NCBI GenBank assembly: GCA_934695325.1
Contig: CAKUVD010000012.1
Location: forward strand, 5,001 to 69,000
Direction: 5' to 3'
DNA length: 64,000 nucleotides
Source of the DNA: an uncultured Bacteroidales bacterium
GTDB lineage: Bacteria; Bacteroidota; Bacteroidia; Bacteroidales; UBA932
Shown piece after piece: positions 51,082 through 59,088 of the stretch. The notes under the pieces are model-generated. The model was not told the DNA's origin and ran no database searches. It was given only the letters and a program-made list of their open reading frames with translations. The position numbers and the translations under genes are program-made. The number at the start of each line of letters is the position of its first letter. Position 1 is the first letter of the stretch.

Positions 51082-53349
51082 ATGAAATCAATCAAGTATT
51101 TGGCAGCGGCTGCACTCGCATTGCTCGCAGTCGGCTGCAACAAGGAGTCCGTGACGGAGGTTCCTGACGGGCAGATGGTAGATGTCACCTTTACGGCAGC
51201 GCTGCCTGGTGAGATGGCTACCAAGGCCATCGGTGACGGCCAGACGGCCAAGAAACTCTATGTGGCAGTCTATGAGAATGATACTGACAAGACCAAGCTG
51301 CCTCTCGACCAGACCGCAGAGTTCACGGATTTGAAGACGACGGTGAAGTTCAGCCTCGTGAAGGGTAAGACCTACAACTTCGTATTCTGGGCCCAGGCCA
51401 AGGAGGGTGCTCCTTATGATATCACTGACTTGAAGAACATCAAGGTGTCTTATGATAACGCCGTTGCGAATGACGAGACCCGCGACGCTTTCTATGCGAC
51501 TCGCAAGAAACTGAAGGTCAATGGCGCTCTTACCGAGACCATTAAACTTTATCGTCCGTTCGCTCAGGTGAACTTCGGTACGGCTGACTATGCGGAGGCT
51601 GTCGCAGCCGGCCTGGAGCCGACGAAGAGTGTATTTACGGCTACTTCGGTGGCTACCGTGTTCGACACCTTCGAGGCTGAGGGAAGGGGCGAGAAGGACA
51701 ATGTGACATTCACTGCGTCCGCTCTTCCTGGCGAGACTCTTGTCACGAAGGATGGTGACTACACCTGGATGACGATGAATTACATCATCCCTGCCGGAAA
51801 ACAGGGCGAGAAGCATATCAGCAATGTTGCTGCAGAGTTCCTTTCAGATGCCGGCGAGAGCGTCAAGGTGTCAGCTCCGCAGGCTCCTGTTCAGAACAAC
51901 TATCGCACGAACATTCTCGGCAACCTCCTTACTTCACAGGTCGTATTCAACATTGAGATCGTCCCTATCTTCGACGAGCCTGACAACGACATCGACCTCG
52001 TGAACATTAAGAACGTCGAGTCCCTGAAGGCCCTCTTCGCCACAGGCGGTTCAGCGAAACTTGCGGAAGACCTTGTAGTGGATGAGACCATAGTTGTCCC
52101 TGCCGGCAAGGAAGTCACTCTCGATCTTAATGGCAAGACCATCAGCAATACCACTGACTTGTGGAATGAAGACACTGAAAAGTATTCTATTTTTGAAGTC
52201 TCTGGAGGAACACTTGTCCTGAAGGGAAATGGAACTGTGAAGGCAAAGGAGAATGATTGCTATGCTCTTCTGGTCGCCGATGGCGGACATCTTGTAATAG
52301 AGGATGGCACGTATGTCGGAAATATAGATGCTCTGCACGTGTATGAGGGGCTCGCTGAAATTAAGGGCGGCTCATACTCGATACAGCAGTTGTGCACATT
52401 GAAGGGGCACGGCCCGTATGATTTTGTCCTTAATTGCAAGAACGAGAATTATGCCGCGGGGAAAGCGAATATCATTGTAACTGGAGGCTCGTTCCAGGGC
52501 TTTGATCCAGCTAACGCAAAAGCTGATGATGCCGCTTCCTATCTCGCTCCTGGCTACAAGTCAGTGCAGAAAGGTGACAATTATGTCGTAGAGCAAATAA
52601 GCCAGACAAAGGTTTCTACTGAGGCTGAACTTGACGAGGCTATCGCGGCAGCTGAAAAAAGTGTCGAATCTGAGATTCTCATCGCTGCCGGGACGTATAA
52701 GAACGTGATAGATATCCGTTCAGATAAGGTCATTACATTCAAACCTGCTGTTGAGGGCGCATCCGTGGTTCTCGGTGGCGTCAATGGCGCAAGCAATGGC
52801 ACTGAGACATCTTGCGTATTCGAGGGCATCACTTTCGATAATTCTATCCAGGAAACTGGTTGGTTCACCGGTACTGCTCAGAAGATTTACCCTTGCGTAG
52901 GAGTTTGGGGGGGGCAGTACACCTTCAAGAACTGCAAGTTTATTGTTGATGGTAATTCTGGTAGGGAAACAGGCGTGATGACCTGGTGGACTCTCGAGGA
53001 CTGCAAGACAGCATTGACTTTCGATGGCTGTACGTTTGAGGGAAAGAACAACCATGCAGAGGCTCGCGCAATGCAGATCTATGGACACGTCGATCTGGAT
53101 GTCCTTAACTGCAAATTGTCCACTGCCAAGAGATATGCGCTCAAGTATGTCGCAAATGAGGGCTATACTGCGAATATCAAGAACTGCGAGGTGTCGAACT
53201 GCGTATATACAGTGGAACTTGGGTCTGCTGACTATCCTGGAAGCAAGTACACTGTCAATTTCGAGGGTAATACTCTTGCAGAAGGTATCGCTGATTATAA
53301 GGTGGCTCACGAAGAAGGTGCTGTCATCAATGGCGGCAAGGCAAAATAA
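51082..53349 (+). CDS. Surface lipoprotein 3: DUF6562-like N-terminus and beta-helix-like C-terminus
   Basis: The 755-residue lipoprotein (LLAVGCNKES) shares the ATKAIGDGQTAKKLYVAVYE start and the DLNGKTISNTTDLWNED / KENDCYALLVADGGHLVIED core with lipoprotein 2. From about residue 500 the tip diverges. A run of eight Gs (52907-52914) codes for VWGGQY, so slippage would remove the last 145 or so residues. A terminator follows, closing the five-gene operon. Confidence 0.75.
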   Translation: MKSIKYLAAAALALLAVGCNKESVTEVPDGQMVDVTFTAALPGEMATKAIGDGQTAKKLYVAVYENDTDKTKLPLDQTAEFTDLKTTVKFSLVKGKTYNFVFWAQAKEGAPYDITDLKNIKVSYDNAVANDETRDAFYATRKKLKVNGALTETIKLYRPFAQVNFGTADYAEAVAAGLEPTKSVFTATSVATVFDTFEAEGRGEKDNVTFTASALPGETLVTKDGDYTWMTMNYIIPAGKQGEKHISNVAAEFLSDAGESVKVSAPQAPVQNNYRTNILGNLLTSQVVFNIEIVPIFDEPDNDIDLVNIKNVESLKALFATGGSAKLAEDLVVDETIVVPAGKEVTLDLNGKTISNTTDLWNEDTEKYSIFEVSGGTLVLKGNGTVKAKENDCYALLVADGGHLVIEDGTYVGNIDALHVYEGLAEIKGGSYSIQQLCTLKGHGPYDFVLNCKNENYAAGKANIIVTGGSFQGFDPANAKADDAASYLAPGYKSVQKGDNYVVEQISQTKVSTEAELDEAIAAAEKSVESEILIAAGTYKNVIDIRSDKVITFKPAVEGASVVLGGVNGASNGTETSCVFEGITFDNSIQETGWFTGTAQKIYPCVGVWGGQYTFKNCKFIVDGNSGRETGVMTWWTLEDCKTALTFDGCTFEGKNNHAEARAMQIYGHVDLDVLNCKLSTAKRYALKYVANEGYTANIKNCEVSNCVYTVELGSADYPGSKYTVNFEGNTLAEGIADYKVAHEEGAVINGGKAK

Positions 53350-53371
53350 CCTTCAGATAAATATCTGACGA

Positions 53372-53404
53372 AAAAGGGCGCCGCAGATTTCGCAGCGCCC
53401 TTTT
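53372..53404 (+). terminator. Terminator of the surface operon
   Basis: AAAAGGGCGC (53372-53381) pairs with GCGCCCTTTT (53395-53404). Confidence 0.85.
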
Positions 53405-53488
53405 CTTGTGTTTGGCAGAGTCGTCAGTATGCTGTGATACCGTATGGGCGCTCCCTGATTCTGACAGTGCGATGCTGGATATTGGTGT

Positions 53489-53563
53489 AATCCAAAAAAG
53501 TGGCGATATTTTAGGAACGCAATCCCAAAAAGTGGCGATATTTTCGGAATTTACCTATATTTG
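53489..53563 (+). promoter_or_regulatory. Direct repeats and promoter of the DUF4143 ATPase gene
   Basis: Two 29-bp copies (53489-53517 and 53521-53549) differ at two positions and share AAAAAGTGGCGATATTTT. Their starts are 32 bp apart, about three helical turns. TATATTTG follows at 53556-53563, placing transcription at or next to the ATG at 53568. Confidence 0.65.
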
Positions 53564-53567
53564 CGAT

Positions 53568-54740
53568 ATGTTAAGACGTAGTAGTATGATATGGCGAATT
53601 CAATCTGATAGAATAAAATCTTTGATAGGATCAGGTAAAGCGATAACACTTATGGGTGCACGGCAAGTGGGTAAATCTACGATCCTACACTCTCTGCTAG
53701 GTGCGAATGATAGCGTCCTATGGCTTAATGGCGACGATGATGATGTTCGGGAACAGTTCAGAAATATGACATCCACGCGCCTGAAGAATATAATCGGAAA
53801 TAAGACGATAATAATTATCGATGAGGCTCAGCGTATATCTGAGATAGGTCTGCGAATGAAACTGATAACTGATCAGATTCCTGGCGTGCAGGTGATTGCT
53901 ACGGGAAGCAGTAGCTTTGAACTGTCATCGAAGATAAACGAATCTCTCACCGGAAGAAAACGAGAACTGAAACTTTTTCCTCTGGCTTTTTCGGAACTGG
54001 TGCGACAGACATCTTTTTTGGAAGAGAAGAGGATGTTGTCCCATAGGCTGATTTATGGATATTATCCGGAAGTCGTAACCAGTCCGTCTGAAGAGAAAGT
54101 CGTCCTAAAAGAATTGACGCAGAGCTATCTGTACAGGGATTTGTTAGCGATGGACGGCTTGAACAAGGCTGATATGCTTGTCCGGTTGTTGAAGGCGTTG
54201 GCGCTCCAGATAGGCAATCAGGTGTCTTATAATGAGCTGGGGAGTCTTATAGGAATAGATTCTAAGACGGTGGAAAAATATATTGATGTCTTGGAGAAAT
54301 CTTACATCATATTTAGGCTCGGCACTTTTTCCAGGAATCTGCGGAATGAACTGAAAATGAGCCGTAAAGTGTATTTCTGGGATCTTGGGATCAGGAATGC
54401 CGTCATTAGCAATTTCTCCCCTATGGAAAACAGGGCTGATTGCGGGGCGTTATGGGAGAATTTCGCTATTTCCGAAAGAATGAAACTGAATGAATACGGC
54501 TCTGGCTTTGCGCAGTCTTATTTCTGGAGGACTAAAGACCAGAGTGAGATCGATTATATAGAGGAGGAAGACGGAATGATGAAAGCGTTTGAATTCAAGT
54601 GGAACCCGTCTAAATCAAAAGTGAAATGCCCTGCTTCTTTCGCCTCCGCCTATCCAAGTGCCGTGTTCAAGGTCATTACCCCTGATAATGTCGAGGAATT
54701 CATTCTTGACGAGACTGCCGCTTTTCCTGCATTGAGATAA
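53568..54740 (+). CDS. AAA-type ATPase with DUF4143 C-terminal domain
   Basis: The 390-residue protein has the Walker A GARQVGKST near residue 31, Walker B IIIIDEAQRI near 80 and sensor ATGSSSFEL, followed by a winged-helix part and the DUF4143 nuclease-like domain (SYFWRTKDQSEIDYIEEEDG then AFEFKWNP, with the E-xK pattern). Such proteins are widespread in Bacteroidetes, often as paralogues; their substrate is unknown. The start at 53568 follows the -7 box directly. The Met at 53586 is an alternative if a short leader is required. Confidence 0.85.
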   Translation: MLRRSSMIWRIQSDRIKSLIGSGKAITLMGARQVGKSTILHSLLGANDSVLWLNGDDDDVREQFRNMTSTRLKNIIGNKTIIIIDEAQRISEIGLRMKLITDQIPGVQVIATGSSSFELSSKINESLTGRKRELKLFPLAFSELVRQTSFLEEKRMLSHRLIYGYYPEVVTSPSEEKVVLKELTQSYLYRDLLAMDGLNKADMLVRLLKALALQIGNQVSYNELGSLIGIDSKTVEKYIDVLEKSYIIFRLGTFSRNLRNELKMSRKVYFWDLGIRNAVISNFSPMENRADCGALWENFAISERMKLNEYGSGFAQSYFWRTKDQSEIDYIEEEDGMMKAFEFKWNPSKSKVKCPASFASAYPSAVFKVITPDNVEEFILDETAAFPALR

Positions 54741-54767
54741 AGATTAAAGATGAAGATTTTGAAGAAT

Positions 54768-54798
54768 TTTGCGGTTTGAAAAATTATTGCTACCTTTG
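54768..54798 (+). promoter_or_regulatory. Promoter of rplM-rpsI
   Basis: TTTG (54768-54771), 19 bp, TACCTTTG (54791-54798). Confidence 0.8.
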
Positions 54799-54858
54799 TC
54801 GCCCCTATAATGTGTAGGGATCGCAAATTTTATTATTAACCAATTAAAGATCAAGACA
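54799..54858 (+). other. rplM 5' leader with hairpin, candidate L13 autoregulatory site
   Basis: CCCTA (54803-54807) pairs with TAGGG (54815-54819) right at the predicted 5' end. An L13 leader motif has, as I recall, been described in this class; a covariance search is needed to confirm a match. Confidence 0.4.
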
Positions 54859-55311
54859 GTGGACACACAAAGTTACAAATCAGTCTTCCTGAACAAGGAT
54901 ACTGTAAACAAGGAGTGGGTCGTCATTGATGCTACCGATCTGGCACTTGGCCGTCTTGCGGCCCGCGTTGCTCTTGTCCTCCGCGGCAAGACAAAGGCAG
55001 GCTTCACCCCTAACGTTGATTGCGGTGACAACGTCATCGTGGTCAATGCTGAGAAGGTGGCTCTGAAAGGCAAGAAGATGACCAACAAGGTTTACGTTCG
55101 TTACACCGGATACCCGGGCGGACAGCGTTTCACCACGCCAAGAGAGATTCTTCGCACAAGACCTACAGAACTGGTCAGGAAAGCAGTCAAAGGAATGCTT
55201 CCTAAGACTCGTCTTGGTGACAAGCTCATCAACAACCTGTTCATCTATGCAGGCCCAGAGCACCCTCACCAGGCACAGCAGCCAAAAGAAATTAAGTTGA
55301 ACGAAATTTAA
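54859..55311 (+). CDS. rplM: Ribosomal protein L13
   Basis: The start is GTG at 54859 (MDTQSYKSVFLNKDTVNKEW), the family start in Bacteroidales; no ATG fits. WVVIDATDLALGRLAARVAL and YTGYPGGQRFTT are L13 signatures. It belongs to the large subunit. rpsI follows 9 bp later. Confidence 0.95.
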   Translation: MDTQSYKSVFLNKDTVNKEWVVIDATDLALGRLAARVALVLRGKTKAGFTPNVDCGDNVIVVNAEKVALKGKKMTNKVYVRYTGYPGGQRFTTPREILRTRPTELVRKAVKGMLPKTRLGDKLINNLFIYAGPEHPHQAQQPKEIKLNEI

Positions 55312-55320
55312 ACAGAGCAA

Positions 55321-55713
55321 ATGGAGAAAACAGTAAACGCCCTTGGAAGACGTAAATCAGCCGTGGCTCGTGTTTATGTTGCTGCAGGTACAGGAAAGGT
55401 TACTATCAATGGAAAGGAACTCAACGTCTATTTCCCGGACGAGACTCTTCAGTACATTGTTAATCAGCCATTTGAAGTTACCGGCACAGCAGGTCAGTTT
55501 GACATCAAGGCAAACCTCACCGGTGGTGGAATCAAGGGTCAGGCAGAGGCTATGAGACTCGGTATCGCCCGCGCACTCAGCGAGATCGACAGAGAGGCTT
55601 ATCGTTCTGCTCTCAAGACCGCAGGATTCCTTACCCGCGACGCAAGAGAAGTCGAGAGGAAAAAGCCTGGTCAGCCTGGTGCACGTCGCCGCTTCCAGTT
55701 CAGTAAGCGTTAA
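55321..55713 (+). CDS. rpsI: Ribosomal protein S9
   Basis: The 130-residue protein has LGRRKSAVARVYVAAGTGKV at the start, GGGIKGQAEAMRLGIARAL in the middle and the SKR C-terminus that reaches the P-site tRNA. Paired with rplM as in most bacteria. Confidence 0.95.
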   Translation: MEKTVNALGRRKSAVARVYVAAGTGKVTINGKELNVYFPDETLQYIVNQPFEVTGTAGQFDIKANLTGGGIKGQAEAMRLGIARALSEIDREAYRSALKTAGFLTRDAREVERKKPGQPGARRRFQFSKR

Positions 55714-55935
55714 TCTTACGGACAGCACGTTGATTTACTTGCACAGTCAGGTTATCAAATCTTCGGACCTCGTACAGGATGTGAATTCTGCGCAAGCTGC
55801 TTGAAGATTGCCGTGACTGCGGAAAATCCTGGAGACCGGCCCTGGCTGGCCGCTGCTTCCGGATTGATGAAAAGAGCCCGACAGGCTATGGCTACAGCCT
55901 GAAGGGAAAGTGTAACAAAGAAACAAAACACAAAA
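55714..55935 (+). other. Structured region between rpsI and rpsB, candidate S2 leader
   Basis: This 222-bp stretch has no gene. It carries AATCTTC/GAAGATT (about 55760-55810), a CGGCC/GGCCG hairpin inside AATCC/GGATT (about 55831-55895) and AGGCT/AGCCT (about 55880-55900) before the rpsB start. Conserved helices before rpsB would fit autogenous control by S2, as known in other bacteria. Confidence 0.5.
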
Positions 55936-56778
55936 ATGCCAAGAACAAATTTCCAAGAATTACTCGAAGCAGGTGCGCATTTCGGACATCTTGCGAGGAA
56001 ATGGAATCCTAAGATGGCTCCTTACATCTTCATTGAGAGGAACGGGATTCACATCATCGACCTGCACAAGAGTATCGTCAAGATAGACGAGGCTGCAGAG
56101 GTGATGAAAGAGCTTGCACGCTCAGGCCGCAAGATTCTCTTCGTCGCCACCAAGAAGCAGGCTAAAGATATTATCGCAGAGAAGGCTGCTTCTGTCAATA
56201 TGCCTTATGTTACTGAAAGATGGCCAGGTGGAATGCTTACGAACTTCCCTACCATCCGTAAGGCTATCAAGAAGATGAATACCATCGACAAGATGAAGGA
56301 AGATGGTACTTATGACAAGCTCGCTAAGCGTGAGCGTCTTCAGATCGACCGCCAGAGGGCCAAGCTTGAGAAGAACCTCGGTTCCATCAAGGATATGAGC
56401 CGTCTCCCGTCAGCACTTTTCGTAGTGGACATACAGAAGGAGGCAAATGCCGTTAAAGAGGCAAACCGTCTGAACATTCCGGTAATCGCTATGGTTGATA
56501 CTTGTTGCGATCCTACCCCGATTGATTATGTGATTCCGGCTAATGATGATGCCGCAAAGTCCATTGAGTACATTACCAATGCTCTTTGCGTTGCCATCCA
56601 GGAGGGATTGAGCGAAAGGAAGCTTGAGAAGGAGAAAGAGGCAGCGGCTGAGGCAGCCGAGAAACCGGCTACCAAGAAACTCCGTCCGCGCAAGGGCGCA
56701 AAGGATGCTGAGGAAGTAGCTGACGTTACTCCGGATGCACCTGTTGCAGCTGAGGCTGAAGAAGTTAAGGCAGAATAA
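55936..56778 (+). CDS. rpsB: Ribosomal protein S2
   Basis: The 280-residue protein has LEAGAHFGHLARKWNPKMAP at the start, ATKKQAKDIIAEKA and MVDTCCDPTPIDYVIPANDD, all S2 signatures. A Glu/Ala/Lys-rich C-terminal tail of about 50 residues follows the fold, as in other Bacteroidetes. tsf follows 17 bp later. Confidence 0.95.
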   Translation: MPRTNFQELLEAGAHFGHLARKWNPKMAPYIFIERNGIHIIDLHKSIVKIDEAAEVMKELARSGRKILFVATKKQAKDIIAEKAASVNMPYVTERWPGGMLTNFPTIRKAIKKMNTIDKMKEDGTYDKLAKRERLQIDRQRAKLEKNLGSIKDMSRLPSALFVVDIQKEANAVKEANRLNIPVIAMVDTCCDPTPIDYVIPANDDAAKSIEYITNALCVAIQEGLSERKLEKEKEAAAEAAEKPATKKLRPRKGAKDAEEVADVTPDAPVAAEAEEVKAE

Positions 56779-56795
56779 TCTAAACTCTATTTACT

Positions 56796-57629
56796 ATGCA
56801 GATTACAGCAGCTGACGTAATGAAATTACGTAAGATGACAAGTGCCGGTATGATGGATTGCAAGAAGGCTCTTACCGAGGCTGAAGGCGATTTCGAGAAG
56901 GCAGTTGAGATCATCCGTGAAAAAGGCAAGCTCGTGGCAGCCAAGAGAGCTGACCGAGAGACTACCGAGGGCGCTGTCGTTGTCCGTATCGAAGGCGGCA
57001 AGGCTATCCTTGTATGCCTCGGTTGCGAGACAGACTTCGTTGCAGCTACTCCTGATTTCAAGAAACTCGCCAATGCTATCGCAGATGCTGCTATGGCAGC
57101 TTTCCCTGCAGATCTCGAGGCTCTCAAGTCAGTGAAGATGAGCGACGGCTACACAGTAGAGGAGGAGATTTCCGCTCAGACAGGTAAGACAGGTGAGAAG
57201 CACGTGCTTGCTTACTATGCCACTCTCGAGGCTCCATACATCGCACAGTATGTTCACAACAACTCCAAGGTAGGTTCTATCGTCGCTTTCAGCAAGGAAG
57301 TTCCAGAGGAGATAGGAAAGAACGTTGCGATGCAGGTCACCTCTATGCACCCAGTCTCAGTTTCCGAGGCTGACTGCCCGGCAGAGACTGTCGAGAAAGA
57401 ACTCGCAATGTACAAGCAGCAGATCGCTGAGGATCCGAAGATGGCCGGCAAGCCTGAGGCTATGCTCGAGAACATCGCGAAGGGTAAGCTCAAGAAGTTC
57501 TTCAAGGAGCAGACCCTCGAGGATCAGGATTTCATCTGGGACAACAAGATGTCAGTCCTCGAGTATATCCACACTGCTGACAAGGATGCTAAGGTTCTTG
57601 CCTTCAGAAGATTCTCTCTTACAGACTAA
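56796..57629 (+). CDS. tsf: Elongation factor Ts
   Basis: The 277-residue protein starts with the UBA-like domain (VMKLRKMTSAGMMDCKKALT) and has CLGCETDFVA near residue 74. It recharges EF-Tu with GTP. It closes the rpsB-tsf operon before a strong terminator. Confidence 0.95.
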   Translation: MQITAADVMKLRKMTSAGMMDCKKALTEAEGDFEKAVEIIREKGKLVAAKRADRETTEGAVVVRIEGGKAILVCLGCETDFVAATPDFKKLANAIADAAMAAFPADLEALKSVKMSDGYTVEEEISAQTGKTGEKHVLAYYATLEAPYIAQYVHNNSKVGSIVAFSKEVPEEIGKNVAMQVTSMHPVSVSEADCPAETVEKELAMYKQQIAEDPKMAGKPEAMLENIAKGKLKKFFKEQTLEDQDFIWDNKMSVLEYIHTADKDAKVLAFRRFSLTD

Positions 57630-57651
57630 TTCGCTCTGTCAAATATCGAAT

Positions 57652-57686
57652 AGAGGGATGGCCAAATCATTTTTGGCCATCCCTCT
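57652..57686 (+). terminator. Terminator of rpsB-tsf
   Basis: A perfect 15-bp stem (57652-57666 with 57672-57686), loop TCATT, with a T-rich tail. Confidence 0.9.
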
Positions 57687-57786
57687 TTCTTGATACACCC
57701 CTGCAGACTTGTTGTCTGCATCCTTGTAGATGGGGCGTTCTCCCACCGGCTTGTGCCTGCTGGTACTGGCACAAGAGGACACGGGG

Positions 57787-57966
57787 TCACTCTTCAGGAT
57801 ACTCTGCGAAATCTGCTTTCGTCGCTCCGCATACCGGGCATTTCCAGGAATTAGGGATGTCCTTGAACGGTGTTCCGGGGCGTATGCCTCCGTCTGGATC
57901 TCCTTCGGCTGGGTCATATATCCATCCGCAGCGGAGACATTCATACTTCATCTGTCTTTTGTCCAT
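57787..57966 (-). CDS. Rubredoxin
   Basis: The 59-residue protein ([20 protein letters not shown] ... [14 protein letters not shown]) carries the two CxxCG knuckles that bind one iron and the core aromatic residues of rubredoxins. It shuttles electrons in the cytoplasm, often to oxygen-scavenging or reductive enzymes. The start at 57966 could be shortened to the Met at 57951. A -7 box TATATTTG-like TATCTTTG lies upstream at 58002-57995. Confidence 0.9.
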   Translation of the reverse strand: MDKRQMKYECLRCGWIYDPAEGDPDGGIRPGTPFKDIPNSWKCPVCGATKADFAEYPEE

Positions 57967-57994
57967 AACGTCAGTTATTAGAGGGTCATTGGCT

Positions 57995-58002
57995 CAAAGA
58001 TA
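57995..58002 (-). promoter_or_regulatory. -7 box of the rubredoxin gene
   Basis: TATCTTTG read leftward, with a -33-like ATTG 18 bp upstream. Confidence 0.65.
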
Positions 58003-58032
58003 GTTAAAATTCTTGATAATCAATAAAAAGAT

Positions 58033-58064
58033 GAACGGCTCGCGATTCACATCGCAAGCCGTTC
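58033..58064 (-). terminator. Terminator after the cyclophilin gene
   Basis: GAACGGCT and AGCCGTTC with an inner GCGAT/ATCGC stem. Read leftward, a U-rich tail follows. Confidence 0.7.
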
Positions 58065-58185
58065 GCAATTCTAACCTAAAACTTAACCTATGAAAAAACT
58101 ATTCGACTGGAATAATTGCAATTTCTGTGCCGTTCGGCACTCCGCATTATCCCGAATGTGATTTTTTTCTGTGATTTTCTTCTTG

Positions 58186-58959
58186 TTATTTCTTTTCCTC
58201 GCCTTTTTCAGCATTGACGGCGACGTCAGAGCTGTCGGCTTTCTCCGTTGCGGGAGCCGGCATTGACTCGGGGTCTACCTTGACGGTGATGATCCTCACG
58301 TCAGTCACGGGACGGTCGCGACGGTCTGTGGCCACGGACGCTATCTTGTCTATGACATTGAACCCGTCAACAGTCTGGCCGAACACGGTATATTCTCCGT
58401 CGAGCTGTGCGCAGGTGTTTTCGTCCTGGACGATGTAGAACTGTGATCCTGAAGATTCCTTGGCCGGGTTGGCCGCGTCACCGCGTCTGGCGGCGGCAAG
58501 GGCCCCCTTGATGTGCTTATACTCCGGTACGAATTCGGCAGGAATCGTGTAGCCAGGTCCGCCCTGTCCGTATTTTTCCACCATAGCCGTATCCTTCGTA
58601 TAAGGATCGCCGCCCTGAATCATAAAGCCGTTTATGACTCTGTGGAACAGCAGGCTGTCATAGAAGCCTGTGAGGGCGAGTTTCTCGAAATTGGCGCGAT
58701 GCTTAGGCGTCTTGCCGTAGAGTTTCACCTTGATGGTGCCGAGACTGGTTACGATGTCGAACACAGGCTCTTCCGGGAGTCTTGCTGCAAGATCTCCGGC
58801 TTCTTTTTCTTTCTGGATCATTTCAGCTTGTTTTAGAGAGTCCAGCCTTGCCTGTTCGGCGGCTGCGGCCTCTTCTTTCTTTTTCTGATTGCCGCATCCT
58901 GCGGTCACGCCCGCCAATGCGAGGCACACCAGAGCATTGATAAATACATTAGTCTTCAT
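58186..58959 (-). CDS. Cyclophilin-type peptidyl-prolyl isomerase, lipoprotein
   Basis: The ATG at 58959 gives a lipoprotein signal (ALAGVTAGCGN). A charged helix linker follows, then the cyclophilin domain with FHRVINGFMIQGGDP near residue 105, and GSQFYIVQ near 170. It speeds proline isomerisation of periplasmic or outer membrane proteins. An in-frame longer start lacks a signal peptide. Confidence 0.9.
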   Translation of the reverse strand: MKTNVFINALVCLALAGVTAGCGNQKKKEEAAAAEQARLDSLKQAEMIQKEKEAGDLAARLPEEPVFDIVTSLGTIKVKLYGKTPKHRANFEKLALTGFYDSLLFHRVINGFMIQGGDPYTKDTAMVEKYGQGGPGYTIPAEFVPEYKHIKGALAAARRGDAANPAKESSGSQFYIVQDENTCAQLDGEYTVFGQTVDGFNVIDKIASVATDRRDRPVTDVRIITVKVDPESMPAPATEKADSSDVAVNAEKGEEKK

Positions 58960-59052
58960 ACTTAGCAGTTGTTTGAATTTCTTGGGTTTGTCACCGTCTC
59001 GACATCCAGTCCGTGAGCGGCGTGGATCGTCAGCGCAGAGCGGTGAATCTTC

Positions 59053-59081
59053 CAAAATTAATCAAAAAAACACTAAATTTG
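59053..59081. promoter_or_regulatory. Divergent promoters between cyclophilin and flippase genes
   Basis: TAATTTTG read leftward (59060-59053) and TAAATTTG read rightward (59074-59081), the latter only 7 bp before the flippase ATG. Confidence 0.6.
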
Positions 59082-59088
59082 TAATGTT

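Noticed and set aside
57639..57944. Leftward 101-residue frame over the rubredoxin
   Set aside because: A different frame of the same strand; the rubredoxin frame has both metal-binding knuckles.
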